This document shows, piece after piece, positions 1 to 11,816 of a stretch of 64,000 nt of DNA (the stretch's first letter is position 1; every line of letters begins with the position of its first letter). Both the position numbers and the translations under genes were made by a program. Below the pieces are notes generated by a model. It worked only from the letters and a program-made list of their open reading frames with translations, did no database searches and was not told the DNA's origin. This DNA is from Taxawa tesnikishii (nom. ined.). Lineage: Eukaryota; Ascomycota; Dothideomycetes; Dothideales. The stretch covers positions 2,108,001 through 2,172,000 of the forward strand of contig JAPDRO010000001.1 in assembly GCA_030247885.1 (NCBI GenBank). Reading direction: 5' to 3'.

Positions 1-2449
1 AGCAAAGGGGGACGGCGTAGGTTCACCATCACTCTTCTCGGCGTTGCTCCATTGCTAACACCAGCAGGTCACCGATGACACGGCAGCCATTCAGAACGCC
101 ATCAGTAGTGGCGGACGATGTGCCCCGGGTAGCTGTCAGTCCACGACTGTCACACCGGCCATTGTCTACTTCCCAGCCGGGACATACATGATCTCGGCTT
201 CCATCATCGACTATTACTACACTCAGGTAAGGTCGCAGGCCTGTGAAGTATTGTTCGTTCTGACCTGTTTTAGATAATCGGCAATCCCAACTGCATGCCA
301 ACTATCAAGGCCTTCTCGAACTTTACTGGTGGTATCGGTCTGATTGACGCTGATCCGTATGGTGCCAATGGACTAGAATTCGGCTCTACAAACGTCTTCT
401 GGAGACAGATTCGCAACTTCTACATCGATATGACTTTGATTCCTGCGTCTAGCGCTGCAACGGGCATTCACTGGCCGACTGCCCAGGCCACTAGTTTGCA
501 GAACATCGTGTTCTTGATGCCAGATGTTGCAGGTGTACAACACCAGGGAATTTTCATTGAGAGCGGCTCTGGTGGTTTCATGAACGATCTTGTCTTTTAC
601 GGAGGTCTCAATGCTGTCGTCTTTGGCAACCAGCAGTTCACCATGCGCAACCTCACTTTCAACCACGCCCAAACGGCCATCAGCCACTTCTGGAACTGGG
701 GCTGGACCTACACCAACATCAACATCAACAACTGCTCCGTGGGACTGAACATGAGCAGCGGAGGACCAACCGCTCAATCTGTGGGGTCTGTCACTTTCAT
801 TGACAGCACTATCAGCAATACAGCTATCGGTATCATTACAGCCCACGATGCCAGCTCTCTGCCACCAACGGCCGGAAGTTTGATCTTGGAGAATGTCCAA
901 TTGAATAATGTGCCCGTTGCTATCCAGAACCAGGACGACACGGTCTTGACCGGCGGTACCACCACCATTGCTGCTTGGGGTGAGGGCCATGCGTATACTC
1001 CTAACGGACCAAACACAATCATGAATCCTATTGCACCCAATGCAAGGCCAGGCTCTCTCCTTCAGGGGAACAGGTATTATCAGCGCTCTAAACCACAGTA
1101 CCAACAATACCCCGTCTCTGCTTTCATCAGTGCCCGCTCTGCGGGAGCCACGGGTGACGGCCACACTGATGATACAGCTGCGCTGCAAGCGGTCATCACC
1201 AAGGCTGCTGCCTCGAACAAGATTCTGTTCCTCGACCACGGCGATTACAGGGTCAGTCTCCATCCATGAGAAACTTTACTTGATGATGTACTGACGAAGC
1301 TAAGGTCACAAACACGATCTACATCCCGAGGAACTCAAGGATCGTTGGGGAAAGCTACCCAGTCATCCTCTCAAGTGGCAGCTACTTCAACAACATTAAC
1401 AAGCCTCAGCCAGTCGTTCGCGTTGGCCTTTCTGGCGAGTACGGCACCGTGGAATTATCGGACATCATTGTGTCGACCCAAGGTCAGCAAGAAGGTGCCA
1501 TCCTGGTCGAGTACAACCTCGCGTCGCCGTCCAGCTCACCAGCCGGAATGTGGGATTTCCATTCGCGCATCGGTGGGTTTGCCGGATCCAACCTTCAGCT
1601 TGCGCAATGTCCAACTACGCCAACACCTGGGGCTGCTATCAACACCAACTGCATTGCTGCATACCTTGACTGGCACATCACAAAGTCGGCTACAGGCTTG
1701 TACCTCGAGAACAATTGGCTTTGGGTGGCTGACCATGATGGTATGTCATCCATACTTGGAAAACAAGCAGTGAGCTTTGGAATACGCTGACAATGCCTAG
1801 TTGAGGATGCCAACCTGACTCAAATCACAATATACGCTGGTCGCGGCCTCTTAGTCGAAAGCGGTGCCGGTACCCTCTGGCTGTAAGTGGATCCTAACAT
1901 GCTCTTGCGACTGCCAACAGAACGAAATGCTGACATTGTCTCAACAACAGCGTGGGCACGGCCGTGGAGCATCACTCTCTATACCAATACCAATTTGTCT
2001 CGACGCAGAACGTCTTTGCCGGCCAGATCCAAACCGAAACAGCTTACTACCAACCCAATCCGAACGCGACCCAGCCCTTCCCAGCCGTCGCCAGCTTGCA
2101 TGATCCGGTGTTCCCTACTACGCGCGTGTACAACGCGAGCGGCACGGAAATCCCCAACGCTGAGGGCTGGGGCTTACGGATCGTCGATTCGCAGAGCATT
2201 CTCATCTACGGCGCGGGGCTGTACAGCTTCTTCAACAACTACAGCACCGCATGCTCCGCCCAGGGTAACGACGAGGTATGCCAAACGAGGATTTTCAGCG
2301 TTGAGGGGAAGAGCAGTAAAATTGGGGTGTATAACCTCAACACCGTTGGCACACACTGGCAGACCTCGCTCAATGGAGTGGATGAGGCGTTGTACAGTGA
2401 GAACTTGGATGGCTTCGTGGATACCATTGCATTGTTTAGGAGCGGTTAG
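1..2449 (+). CDS. GH55 exo/endo-beta-1,3-glucanase, 5' partial
   Basis: Likely secreted glycoside hydrolase family 55 enzyme cleaving beta-1,3-glucan (laminarin, fungal wall glucan). Exons seen: 1-16, 68-226, 274-1251, 1305-1740, 1801-1882, 1951-2449, giving 722 residues in frame; the N-terminus and any signal peptide lie left of the window. Two pectate-lyase-3-type beta-helix modules are recognisable by their tandem signatures: GDGVTDDTAAIQ at the left edge (split by the first intron) and GDGHTDDTAALQ at about 1153-1188. This duplicated beta-helix layout is characteristic of GH55. All five introns are 47-68 nt with GT..AG ends, and the frame is unbroken. The 5' end is missing only because of the window edge. 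Family call is confident; exo versus endo action cannot be decided here. Confidence 0.9.
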
Positions 2450-3179
2450 AGTCTAGAAACGCCTATCTAGCGAATATCGACGATGACTTGAACATTCAAC
2501 GAAGAGAGTTACCATTATGTCCGTTGGTGTTTGTTCAGGCAGTGCATGATGTGATTATTGCCTCTTACAGAAGTGGTAGTCCGAGTGACTTATGACTTGT
2601 GTACCTCAACCCCACCGGAGTAGGAGAAGAAGACAGATATAAAAGGTACGAGGAACAACTGGTCGTACAGCTTGCTATGAGTCTCCCTAGTGCTACCGTC
2701 CAGTAACTCGTCGTACGCGAAAGAGTCTAGAGCCAGCTCGAGCAGACAAGTTAGCGAGATCGTGCATCGTTTCTATGAAACGGAGGTATGAGACTATCGA
2801 GGAGAGGTTCGATCAAAAGCCCGAAGTCCAAAGTCCAGGCCAAATTCCGTTTATCTGCAACCATTTTGTATGTGTTAAGCCTGTGAGGGTAATTGATGTT
2901 CGTGAAGATCTCAAACGCCAAGTTTCCTCATGCAAAGTGTTGTCCTGAACCCCTTGTTGTAGACATCAGGTGTCTTCCTTTTCTATATAAGGCTGCGACG
3001 TCTTCGAGTAAGCTTCGTTACTACTGAGTGGAGAGCATCAGTTGCGGCTTCAAAGCAATTGAGTTCGCAGCTCCGTAAGACTGACGTTGTCCGGCGTCAC
3101 GTAGCCAAAAGAGTACAAAAGGTATGCAAGAGACCTTCTAACGTACACCGTCCTCATATATTTCCCTTTGGTCTCGTAC
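2450..3179. other. Intergenic: GH55 3' end and epimerase promoter
   Basis: No gene seen. A TATA-like string tatataa lies at 2984-2990, about 190 nt before the epimerase ATG, and a second one (atataaaagg) at about 2637-2646. An apparent longer frame beginning at 3168 uses TTG and is not a eukaryotic start. Confidence 0.6.
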
Positions 3180-4046
3180 ATGTCCGCACTCGCCCACAAG
3201 ATGAAGAAGGTTGCCATCACTGGGGCTCGAGGCACCGTCGGTCAGGAGGTGGTCAAGGTCTGCGCAGACGCGGGCTATCACACCGTGCAGATCAACAGAT
3301 CGGAATCAGAGCCCGACAACACACCCAACAGCGAAATGCGCACTGCGGACACTGCGGCGGATTACGAAGCTATTAAAGCGGCCTTGAAAGGCTGCGACGC
3401 TGTTATCCACCTCGCTGCCATTCCGAACCCGGTCGACAAGGACGATCATATGGTGCATTCGAACAACGTCAACAGCGCCTTCAACGGCTTACGCGCAGCC
3501 GCCGAATTGGGTATTAAGCGTGTCTGCTATGCGTCGAGTGTTAATGCGATTGGCCTGGCTTATGCGAACCGCCCGCTGCACTTCGACTATTTCCCACTTG
3601 ACGAGGATGCACCACAGAGACCAACCGACGCCTATGCGCTTGCGAAACAAGAAGCCGAGATCCAAGCTCGCGCTTTCGCCGACTGGTTTCCCGGGATGAA
3701 GATCGCGTGTCTGCGAATCCACGAAGTGGCTCCCTTGGCTGATGTGCAGAAGGAGCACAAAGAGGACTGGGAGAATGCGGCTGTGAAGCAACTATGGGGT
3801 TGGGTGAACCCGGTGGCGACGGCGCGGGCGTGTTTACTTGCTGTCGAAAGCGACAAGCTGGAGGGTTGCGAGATCTTCAACATCATTGCCCCAACGACGA
3901 CGCAGGAGACGCCGAGCAAGGAGCTTGCGAAGAAGTACTTCCCGAATGCTGAAATTAGGGGTGGTTGGGGAGAGAGCAACCAGGCGTTCTGGACCACGGA
4001 CAAGGCGAGGGAGATTCTGGGCTGGACGCACGATGAGAAGGAGTAG
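3180..4046 (+). CDS. NAD-dependent epimerase/dehydratase (extended SDR)
   Basis: Single-exon gene, 288 residues. The first ATG of the frame is at 3180. The N-terminal Rossmann motif GARGTVG is the extended-SDR nucleotide-binding loop, followed by HLAAIPNP after beta-4, the SSVNAIG segment holding the catalytic Ser, and YALAK, which supplies the Tyr and Lys of the SDR active site. Length is normal for short sugar-nucleotide epimerases and uronate-dehydrogenase-like proteins. No signal peptide or membrane segment is visible, so it is probably cytosolic. The substrate cannot be told from sequence; a sugar or uronic acid is an inference from family. Neighbours give no pathway hint. Confidence 0.85.
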   Translation: MSALAHKMKKVAITGARGTVGQEVVKVCADAGYHTVQINRSESEPDNTPNSEMRTADTAADYEAIKAALKGCDAVIHLAAIPNPVDKDDHMVHSNNVNSAFNGLRAAAELGIKRVCYASSVNAIGLAYANRPLHFDYFPLDEDAPQRPTDAYALAKQEAEIQARAFADWFPGMKIACLRIHEVAPLADVQKEHKEDWENAAVKQLWGWVNPVATARACLLAVESDKLEGCEIFNIIAPTTTQETPSKELAKKYFPNAEIRGGWGESNQAFWTTDKAREILGWTHDEKE

Positions 4047-4768
4047 CATGTTAATTCCATGGCCGGTGAGCTCCTGCATGTGTGTGACGGTGAACATTTG
4101 AGGAGGCTTAGGAGGAGAGATAGAAGAGAGGATTGGGCGCATGCAAGCATCACGAAGCACCCGGACAAGTTTGAAGTGAACACGAGTATTTAGACATCAA
4201 CCTCAAGCATGCTCTATCAAGAGCAAGCAAAAATTGCACGTCGTGGGGCTCCGTGGTTTGTAACCGTCGCAGTTCGTAATCGTCGCAGTCTGAGCATCTC
4301 TGAAGTGTATATGGTGCTGGTTCCGGCCCTAAATGTACGACTAAGACTATCGTGGTGACCTAGTTGGACTGGCGCATGATCAGACGGATCTCCATGCCGA
4401 AGTGATGGGCAACATGGACGGGGACGACTCGTAATGTCAAGTATACGCACTCGCGTTAGAAGGTTTCCATGATGCCCAACGGTCATATTTCGCACATCTC
4501 TAATGATGTTCCATCCTTACCATATACGGTTAGCATCAACTAGCGCCGTTGCTATGTTGATCTGCAATCAAACACAGAGCTTCTCGAAGTTCTCCGACTT
4601 GCGGAGTAGCTTGCGTTCGAACCACAGCGACAGCGTTACCTAATGCAGCCACACCTTGTTCTGTTGCTACTCTGGAGTTTGGTGTGATAGTCTGGGGCTC
4701 CTCTTCTTCGTTCTGCTGCTTGCGTTCTCTTCCTTTGTGTCCTCACCATCTCTCCACTCATACACGCA
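4047..4768. other. Intergenic between epimerase and SIN Cdc14 gene
   Basis: No gene seen. The last 120 nt before the ATG at 4769 are pyrimidine-rich, as is common for fungal promoters and leaders. Confidence 0.5.
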
Positions 4769-5646
4769 ATGGAGGCCCTCCTCTCAGTATCCTTCGACAA
4801 CATCTCCTCCAAGGATAGCTCCAAGATCCGCAAAGGCCTGCGCCAGATTGAAGGTCTACTAGCGCAACTATGTCTCCCGAGAACGTCTTCACGTACTTCG
4901 CCAAACAAGAGGAAGAGCTCGTCACGGACAGTTTCGAGTGAGGACACGCAGGCGCCCAAATCGCTCGGACAAGTAGCCGAGGATCCAGCTTTCAGAGAGT
5001 TCTTCAGGTTGCAGGAAGGTTTCGAGTGGAATGTGGCGACGCGGTTGATGTCGTGTTTAGAGACACTGCTGGGCATGCCTCCCAGTAAGTTGCGATCTAC
5101 TCCTTCTTTCCCTTCCGGTTCCTGACCATCTCATGCAAAATCGTGACACTAACGCGCATATAAACAGACGGTCAATCTAACGCGCTCATACTCAGCGCCC
5201 TGGACCTCCTTCAAGGCATCCTACTCCTCCACCCGCCATCACGGTCGCTCTTCCGACGAGAATCCTACATGATGATCCTACTCGACCTTCTGGACGCTGC
5301 CAATCCCGCTACCATCCAGATGCAATCGCTCCTCGTCCTTGTCACCGCACTACTCGCCACACCAGCCAACACACGCGTTTTCGAGTCTCTCGACGGGCTG
5401 TTGACCGTCGCCTCGCTAGTCAAATCGCGTGCCACGCCGCAGGAGTTGAAGAAGAAGACGATGGAGTTCTTCTACTTTTACCTGATGCCGGAGAGCACAG
5501 ACCAGGAAGAAGACGGAACGACAAAGACGATGGAGGAGAAGCAGAGGTTACTGGAAAAATACCTAGAAAAGTATCTGCCAAACCTCGATGTATCCGAGAT
5601 GGTGCAAGATTTGCGCGAGACTACGCCGTATGCGATTGCCGCCTAG
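4769..5646 (+). CDS. cdc14: SIN component Cdc14 (Sid1-binding type, not the phosphatase)
   Basis: Two exons, 4769-5084 and 5168-5646, with an 83-nt intron (gtaagt donor, acag acceptor); 264 residues. The protein opens with MEALLSVSFDNISSKDSSKI and is largely alpha-helical, matching the Pfam Cdc14/SIN family. In fission yeast this protein binds the kinase Sid1 in the septation initiation network, which triggers contractile-ring constriction and septum formation at the spindle pole body. No enzymatic motif is expected or seen. It shares its name, but no homology, with the phosphatase encoded at 27398-29550. The frame is intact and the length is typical. Confidence 0.88.
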
Positions 5647-6538
5647 TGGGAGGCGCATTGCTTCTTTACTTTGTAATGGCTTTGGATCAGAAACAGGTGA
5701 ACAGGAAACATGTTCGGGAGGCATGTTTGGGCTCCCGGAACGGCAGGTTTGGGCATGGGAGGGAGTTTTGACACATGGGAAGCGTGGTGTCCGGACTGTT
5801 TTCGTGCGGCATTGGGGTGTATTCGTTCCACTGCATCTCTTAGCCACATTCTCAGTGCAGATTGCGCTGGTTTTTCGTTTGTTCTTACCTCTTGGTGGTG
5901 TTTCGGGTGTGTGCAGAAACAATACCCCTTTGTTCAGTTTTCGTTACTGCTCTGCAATGTCACCGAAATCAACACAAACCCTCATTTCCATACGGAATTG
6001 AACTCTTGGGCTATCTGTGGTATATAACAACGTTGTACATCGATTGATTCTTGACTCACGTTGCCGTCATTTGTTGTGTCTGATTCAGACAGCTCATTGG
6101 CCGCCAAGGCTGAACAGCTTCACGACTTCAACAACAACAACATCAACCCATACTCATCACTCTATACGAGGCGGCCTGTAACCTTTCCGTTCTGCCGCAA
6201 TGTACGAAGAGGCTGGTAAGTCGAGTCGATATTCTCGTCGGCCAATCATGACTCTTGTAAGCGATTGTAGGCAACCACTTGCTCACAACTGCTTCAACGC
6301 CACCGCGATGACTCTTACCTCGAGTGTCGTTAACCCTTTGTGTTCACCGCAGCTGTTGCGGGTAGAATACGGAAAGTATGACAAGAGTCATTCTTTCTCC
6401 GGGGCGTATAAGTGTTGATGAATGTTCTTGTAAGAGTCTCTGTCACCCATCAACACTCGTCTTGCGCAGCGGAGAGCAGCTTTTGCAATCACGCGGCGGC
6501 TCCTTTGACCACGCTAGAAGGGTCTCTACATATCCAGC
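5647..6538. other. Intergenic upstream of the vWA-RBR gene
   Basis: No convincing coding exon. A short frame from the ATG at 6200 (MYEEA, then gtaagt) could be a spliced leader exon, but the acceptors I tried do not join it in frame to the ATG at 6539. Confidence 0.4.
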
Positions 6539-9500
6539 ATGGCGACGATGCAACGAGAGCATGACCTGTTGATCTTGGTCGATGCTACAGCTTCCATGGG
6601 CCAGTATCTTGACGCCCTCCGGAAGTCTTTGCCTCAGATCCTCGCGCTGTCCACCCTCACAGACTGTTTCTCTCGCATTGGTATCATCGCATACCGAGAC
6701 TACGACCAAGTTGAAGGAAGAATTGTTGAGTGGTCCGGATGGCAGGACAACCATGGTCAAGGCGCGGATATTACTCAGATGGCCGCCAATCTCTTGCAAC
6801 TTGGAGGCAGAAGCTGGGACGAGGCTGTGAAGACAGGACTCGCCAAAGCTCACGAGGTTATGAGAGATGATGCGGAAACCTTGATCTTACTGTACGCCGA
6901 CGCTCCACCTCACAACGAGTTTTCGAGACACGACGATGAAGCGGAATTGGAGAGGAAGGCACTGTCCCAGCCTCGGGCATACAATGGTTCTGGATCGCTG
7001 TTTGTCAGTTGGCCATCTGCCTGTCACACAATGGCTGGAGAGGCCCGAGTCATCAGTATCCTGGATTCGAAGATGACGTCTGATGGGTCCATCTACTTCT
7101 ACTACCTTTCTCTCGTCACTGGAGGAACATCGATCAGGATGTCGACCACGAGTAGCACGGACATAAGCCAAGTCACAATGAACATCCTAATAGCTTGGAT
7201 GGGCGTGAGCAAAGCTGGGACAGACATTGACCACGAACTCTCGGCATCGCCAGCAAACATTATCGCTTTCACACGTCTTGATAGACTGTCGGAAGGTTCC
7301 GCTGAAACCCAATTCATGTACGAGGGAGGGCATCAACCTTCTCGAAGTGCGATTGCCTCAAAGGATCTCCCTCACAAGGCCACACCTGTCCAGGACTTTG
7401 GCCAGCGATATACGAAAGACGCCTCCTTCAGACAGCATGTTGCGGTGCAGCTCACGCGCATCATCGACACCGATGTCACTGCAATATCTCTCAATGCAGT
7501 ATTTGGCTCGTTGTGGCGGGCTGTTTGCAACGACAGAAGATCGGAACACCGGGAGGGCCTACTATCGGCTTTCGGGGCGGCCATCGAAAGGATTGCTTAT
7601 CCGAATGAGAGATCTAAGATGAAGGAATGGCTCGAAGCGAGTTGTGATTACACGGCCGAAGTAACCAGTCTGATCGAAAATGTGCCGGAAGAGAAACGCT
7701 TTCCATGCGTCTGTCTTGACCCGACCTTGAGCTTCTCTCCTAGATCTGAAAACATGGACAAACCGGACAAGACCAATGGAAATACAACACTCTCCAGGGC
7801 GGACCTCCTCGAGATTGGGCGCTCGTGCGATCCTCGAATCCTCAGTCGGTTGGGGAGATGCCTGACTCAACTAACGTATCTGGAAAGCGAGAAAGACTTA
7901 CCTCCGCACGTTGCTGCAGTTGGTCTCGACAGGGCCCCACGAATTCCTACGGCTTTGGCAGGAAAGGAATACTCCCGCAAGTTCTGGAAAATCCTACTCC
8001 ATCTGGTCGTCCCCGGTACAATGCTCTCGGCGCGCCCAGCCGCAGTTCTTGCCGCTCTTGCTCTCAAGATGGGTGTTCGTCCCCTGTTGAGCATCGCTGG
8101 ACAGGAATTGATGCTGTGGCGTGATCGATGGACAGAATCTCTTGATTTCCCAGAGACTTGGAATGTCAGTTGTCTGTCGTTGCTCCTGGATGCTAATCAG
8201 GCTCACCGTCAGTTCGAGGGGTATAAGGGAGTGCACGGTGGCTCCGATCTACTCAAGAGAGAAGACAAGCGGCTTTTCGAGAACCTTGTCGCTTACAAGG
8301 CACTTGAATCCAACCTAGATACTACGCTTGTCGCGAAGCTTGGTTACGTACCGGAGAAGAGAAGCCTCCCCGTCGGCCCGATGGTACGATGTGCTCGATG
8401 CGACATAATGCGGTCAGTCACCATCATGGGTCCTGAACATGTCTGCGGTATGTGCGCGGGTGAAGCTCCAGAAGGTCATGAAGTAGGCGAGCAAAGCGAA
8501 CCAGCGTGGGTTGAATGCGTCGTTCAAGACTGCCGGGCTCAGTACGTTGTGTACAGGCCCAATAAGCTCAATGTTCGGCCGAAATGCTTCCAATGCCGAC
8601 AAAGCCACTGCAGCGTGACTGAACTTATCATGGGTCAATGGGTTAACACATCCAGTCCGCAAGGTGGGGACGGATCGCCAATCAAGCACCATAGTTCGAG
8701 AGAACCATCCTCAGTCCTGGTAGAATGCTGCGTCTGCCTCAATCGCATGATATATCCCCAGGAGTACCGTCCGGAAGGCTTCAACGGCGATATATGGCGA
8801 TGTGTCTCATGTCAGTCTGGGAAGCAAAGCATCGTCGACATCGAGACCACAGCACGAGATCTGGCAGCTCAGAACGGAACTTCTTGGCTCCTTGCCAACG
8901 AGGAGCTTTTGTCCAAGTCGTTTGGAACGAACCGCTCTTTGTTTTCTGCCGTCTCCACGCTGGGCATACAAGACGCATTTGCCATCGAGATCCTCCCACC
9001 GAGAGATCAACCCCTCACCCTGGCGGGGAAAGCTCTCCACAACACTCCATCGATACGCGAGCAACTGCAACGCTGGCTCGACAAGCGGACAGCTGAAAAG
9101 GAACTTGCACCCTCTGCTTCTCCGCCTTCCGCAAATCCGACCTTCTTCCCGCCTGCGGACGCAGAGGGTGCATACAGCGCCTCGACCGGGAATGCCTGAC
9201 CGGTTGGTACGGCCTCAACGCTGCCGGTCGGATAATCAATACCGCTGCCCTGCACTGCCCCTTTTGTCGACGAGCGCCGACGGCCAAAACGCTGGCGAAT
9301 TACGGCACGGGTGTGCACGCAGTGCAGGACCTGGCGCTGGCCGTCGCTGATCAGTCATGGGTCTGGGCGTGGTGCCGGGACTGCAGCTGCGTGAAGCGGT
9401 ACGTGGAACGGGTGTGCGCGGCCGGAGTGCCGGAGGTGAAGAACTGGAGGTGTGATGAGTGTATCGAAAAGGCTTCCAAGGGCCAATATACCGCTGGTCG

Positions 9501-9818
9501 TGTTATGCCGTGCCCGGGATGCCAACAACCGACGGAGAAGGCGGGTGGGTGCAATCATATACAGTGTACCATTTGTGGTACGCATTGGTGTTTTGTGTGT
9601 GGGTGGACGGGTGATGAGAGCACGATCTACCCGCATTTGAGTATGGCGCATGGTGGGTTCTTTGATGGGGGCAAGAGCCGGATGGGGAAGAGATGGAGTG
9701 GGAGTCTGATGGTGAGTAATGGCATTTGCTTGTTCTGATGGTCTCGTGATTAGGCAACAATCGTAGCTTCTGTTGACGCTTGCAGTCCGACCACATGTCT
9801 TCCCAGCTCTACATGTAG
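6539..9818 (+). CDS. vWA-domain RBR (RING1-IBR-RING2) E3 ubiquitin ligase, one frame break
   Basis: Exons 6539-9711 and 9786-9818 (74-nt intron). The first 850 residues are open from ATG 6539. Residues about 8-210 form a von Willebrand A domain with MIDAS start DATAS. Cys-pair zinc motifs follow around 8390-8610 and 8725-8815. Near 9096 the frame slips by -1: AAAA at 9096-9099 seems one base short. After it the reading continues as RING1 (CTLC then CGRRGC), a compact IBR, and RING2 with CPGC and GGCNHIQC. The Cys at 9550-9552 matches the catalytic, ubiquitin-accepting Cys of RBR ligases. With one base added the CDS codes for 1,068 residues. No GT donor lies in the 130 nt before the break, so an intron is unlikely. 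The substrate is unknown; the vWA domain probably binds partners. The last 10-residue exon is tentative. Confidence 0.82.
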
Positions 9819-10441
9819 TTCGTGTCTTTTCATCATTCCCATTCATGTGGTAAAACCGTAGTTCTTGGTACGCCTTACCTGACCCTCACTGCTCTTACTT
9901 CTCTAGTGTCGTGTTCGTATGCGTATACGTGACCTCCTGTAGCAACAAGCAACAGGAACCGAAGCCTCCAGTCCAAGCCGCAGATCGAAGAAGACAAAAG
10001 CAAGACGTACTTTCCCACCGTTCGCATCAGCGCTCAGCTAGACTTGTCTGTGAACATCGTCTGCAAAGCAAAGCAGATGTGTAGTCTCAAGCGTCTTGAA
10101 GAATAACGATCTGGACCAGAATCTTCCTTAGCGAGCCCATGAGTGGAAACGTTCATTTGCATAATTCATCTGTTTTACGGGATATGTTTGTCGAGATCGA
10201 TTCTGCCCACCAAATGCCCAGTGATCGATCTCCCTCACCAGAACGCCGATGCTGTCGAGAGCTGCACATAATCCTTTCCGTATCCCCTACACCCAATCCT
10301 TACATGAGCCCCAAATGACTTTTTGTCCCCCTGATAAGCTGCAAAAGGCGCTTTGTAATATATATTTATAAGAAGGGCCAATGGGGGTGACCATGAGACC
10401 CAAATGGATAGAAAAATCGGTGGTGGTGGAGAGAAGGGGTA
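9819..10441. other. Intergenic between convergent genes
   Basis: No gene seen. It holds the 3' ends of the ligase gene (+) and PSA1 (-). An AT-rich patch (tatatatttataa) near 10360 could serve 3'-end formation on either strand. Confidence 0.5.
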
Positions 10442-11816
10442 TTACATAATGATCGAGGGAACTGCAACATCGTTAGCATGTGATTGTAAGGTTGTGATTA
10501 GAAACGACTCACCCTCGACGTTCTGCTTGACGCTCTTGTGTGGCAGAATGCTGCCACCGTTGACGTAGACCTCGTCGCCGATGGTCACATCGTCGCCCAG
10601 AACACTGACGTTCTCGAGGCGCGCCCAGCGGCCGACAACACTGTTCCAGCCAACGATGGTGCTCTTGACCCAGGCGTGTTCCTTAACCTTCGAGCCCTGC
10701 AAGAGCACGCATCGCTGCAGCCTGACACCATCACCAACGACAACGTTTGGTCCGATCACGACGTTTGGTCCGATCTTGCAGTTCTTGCCGATCTTCGCTG
10801 ATGGATCAATCAAAACGTTACCACCGTGGACGTATGGCTCAGAGGGCGAGGCCAAGTCCTTGGAACCCTTCTTGGTAAGCGAGGAAAGGTAGAGGCAGGT
10901 TCCGGAGAGGAAGTCCTTTGGCTGACCGACGTCCATCCAGAAACCCTCGAGATCAAAGGAGTGGAGCTGACCGTCGCTGCAGATGGCGGGGAATGTCTCT
11001 TGCTCAATGCTGGTTGGTCTGAGCTCAATTCTGTTGAGAACGCTGGGATTCAGGATGTAAATGCCTGCATTGATCCTGTTTCCAACGAACTCAACTGGCT
11101 TCTCGACGAAACGATCAATGCGAGAGGGATGGTTGGGCTTGTGGACAACGACACCGTACTTCGAGGGCTCGTCGACCTTGGTAACAACGATGGTGCCCTC
11201 GTCGCCATGTTTCTTGTGGAACTCTGCGAGCTGCTTAAAGGGATAATCACAGATGATATCGGAGTTGAGAACGAAGAAGGGAGAATCGTCCTTGCCCAAA
11301 ATCTTCTCTGCCAGCTTCAGGGGACCAGCGGTACCGAGGGGTTCGGACTCGACGGAGAACTCTATCCGCACGTTGTACTCCTTCTCGTACTGTAGCGCCC
11401 GTTAGACTCTGCTCCTCATGGTCCAGAAGTTGTTCAAGTGTTTTCACCTTCTTGAGTGCTGCGGTCATGATCTCTGGTCTGTAGTTCACTGCGAGGACAA
11501 TATCTGTGACACCTGCGGCTGCGAGAGCCTCGACCTGGTGCAGGATCATGGGCCTGTTGCCGAACTCAACGAGAGGCTTAGGAAGGGTGAGGGTCTGTGT
11601 GCCGTTGCCGTTAGCAAAATCAAATCTGCGCCATCCGGTCGGTGAATAGTCAAGTCGTTGCTCCCCTGATGCCGCGGTCGGGGAGGGCAGAGAGGCAACT
11701 TACGAGAGGCCTCAGACGAGTGCCGAACCCGCCGACAAGAATAAGAGCTGGCACACGCGTCAGCGATGGTGCTGTGGCAATACAGTCCCCTCGTCGGCCG
11801 CGGACATACCCTTCAT
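10442..11816 (-). CDS. PSA1: Mannose-1-phosphate guanylyltransferase (GDP-mannose pyrophosphorylase)
   Basis: Makes GDP-mannose from GTP and mannose-1-phosphate in the cytosol, the donor for N- and O-mannosylation, GPI anchors and wall mannan. Exons in reading order: 11816-11810 (only 7 nt, ATGAAGG), 11747-11704, 11594-11448, 11389-10513, 10461-10442. They join to 364 residues, the normal length. Seen in sequence: nucleotidyltransferase loop [11 protein letters not shown], the FVEKP substrate motif, and a C-terminal left-handed beta-helix of hexapeptide repeats ([14 protein letters not shown]). It ends in PSIIM after VNGGSILPH, as in other fungal Psa1 proteins. The frame is intact throughout. 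It lies head-to-tail downstream of MNN9, which consumes its product. Confidence 0.96.

Noticed and set aside
373-1263. Long minus-strand frame of 296 codons opposite the GH55 gene
   Set aside because: Antisense shadow of a conserved exon; no domain or splice logic.
4600-4640. ttcgaacc string resembling a tRNA T-loop
   Set aside because: No acceptor, D or anticodon stem could be paired around it.
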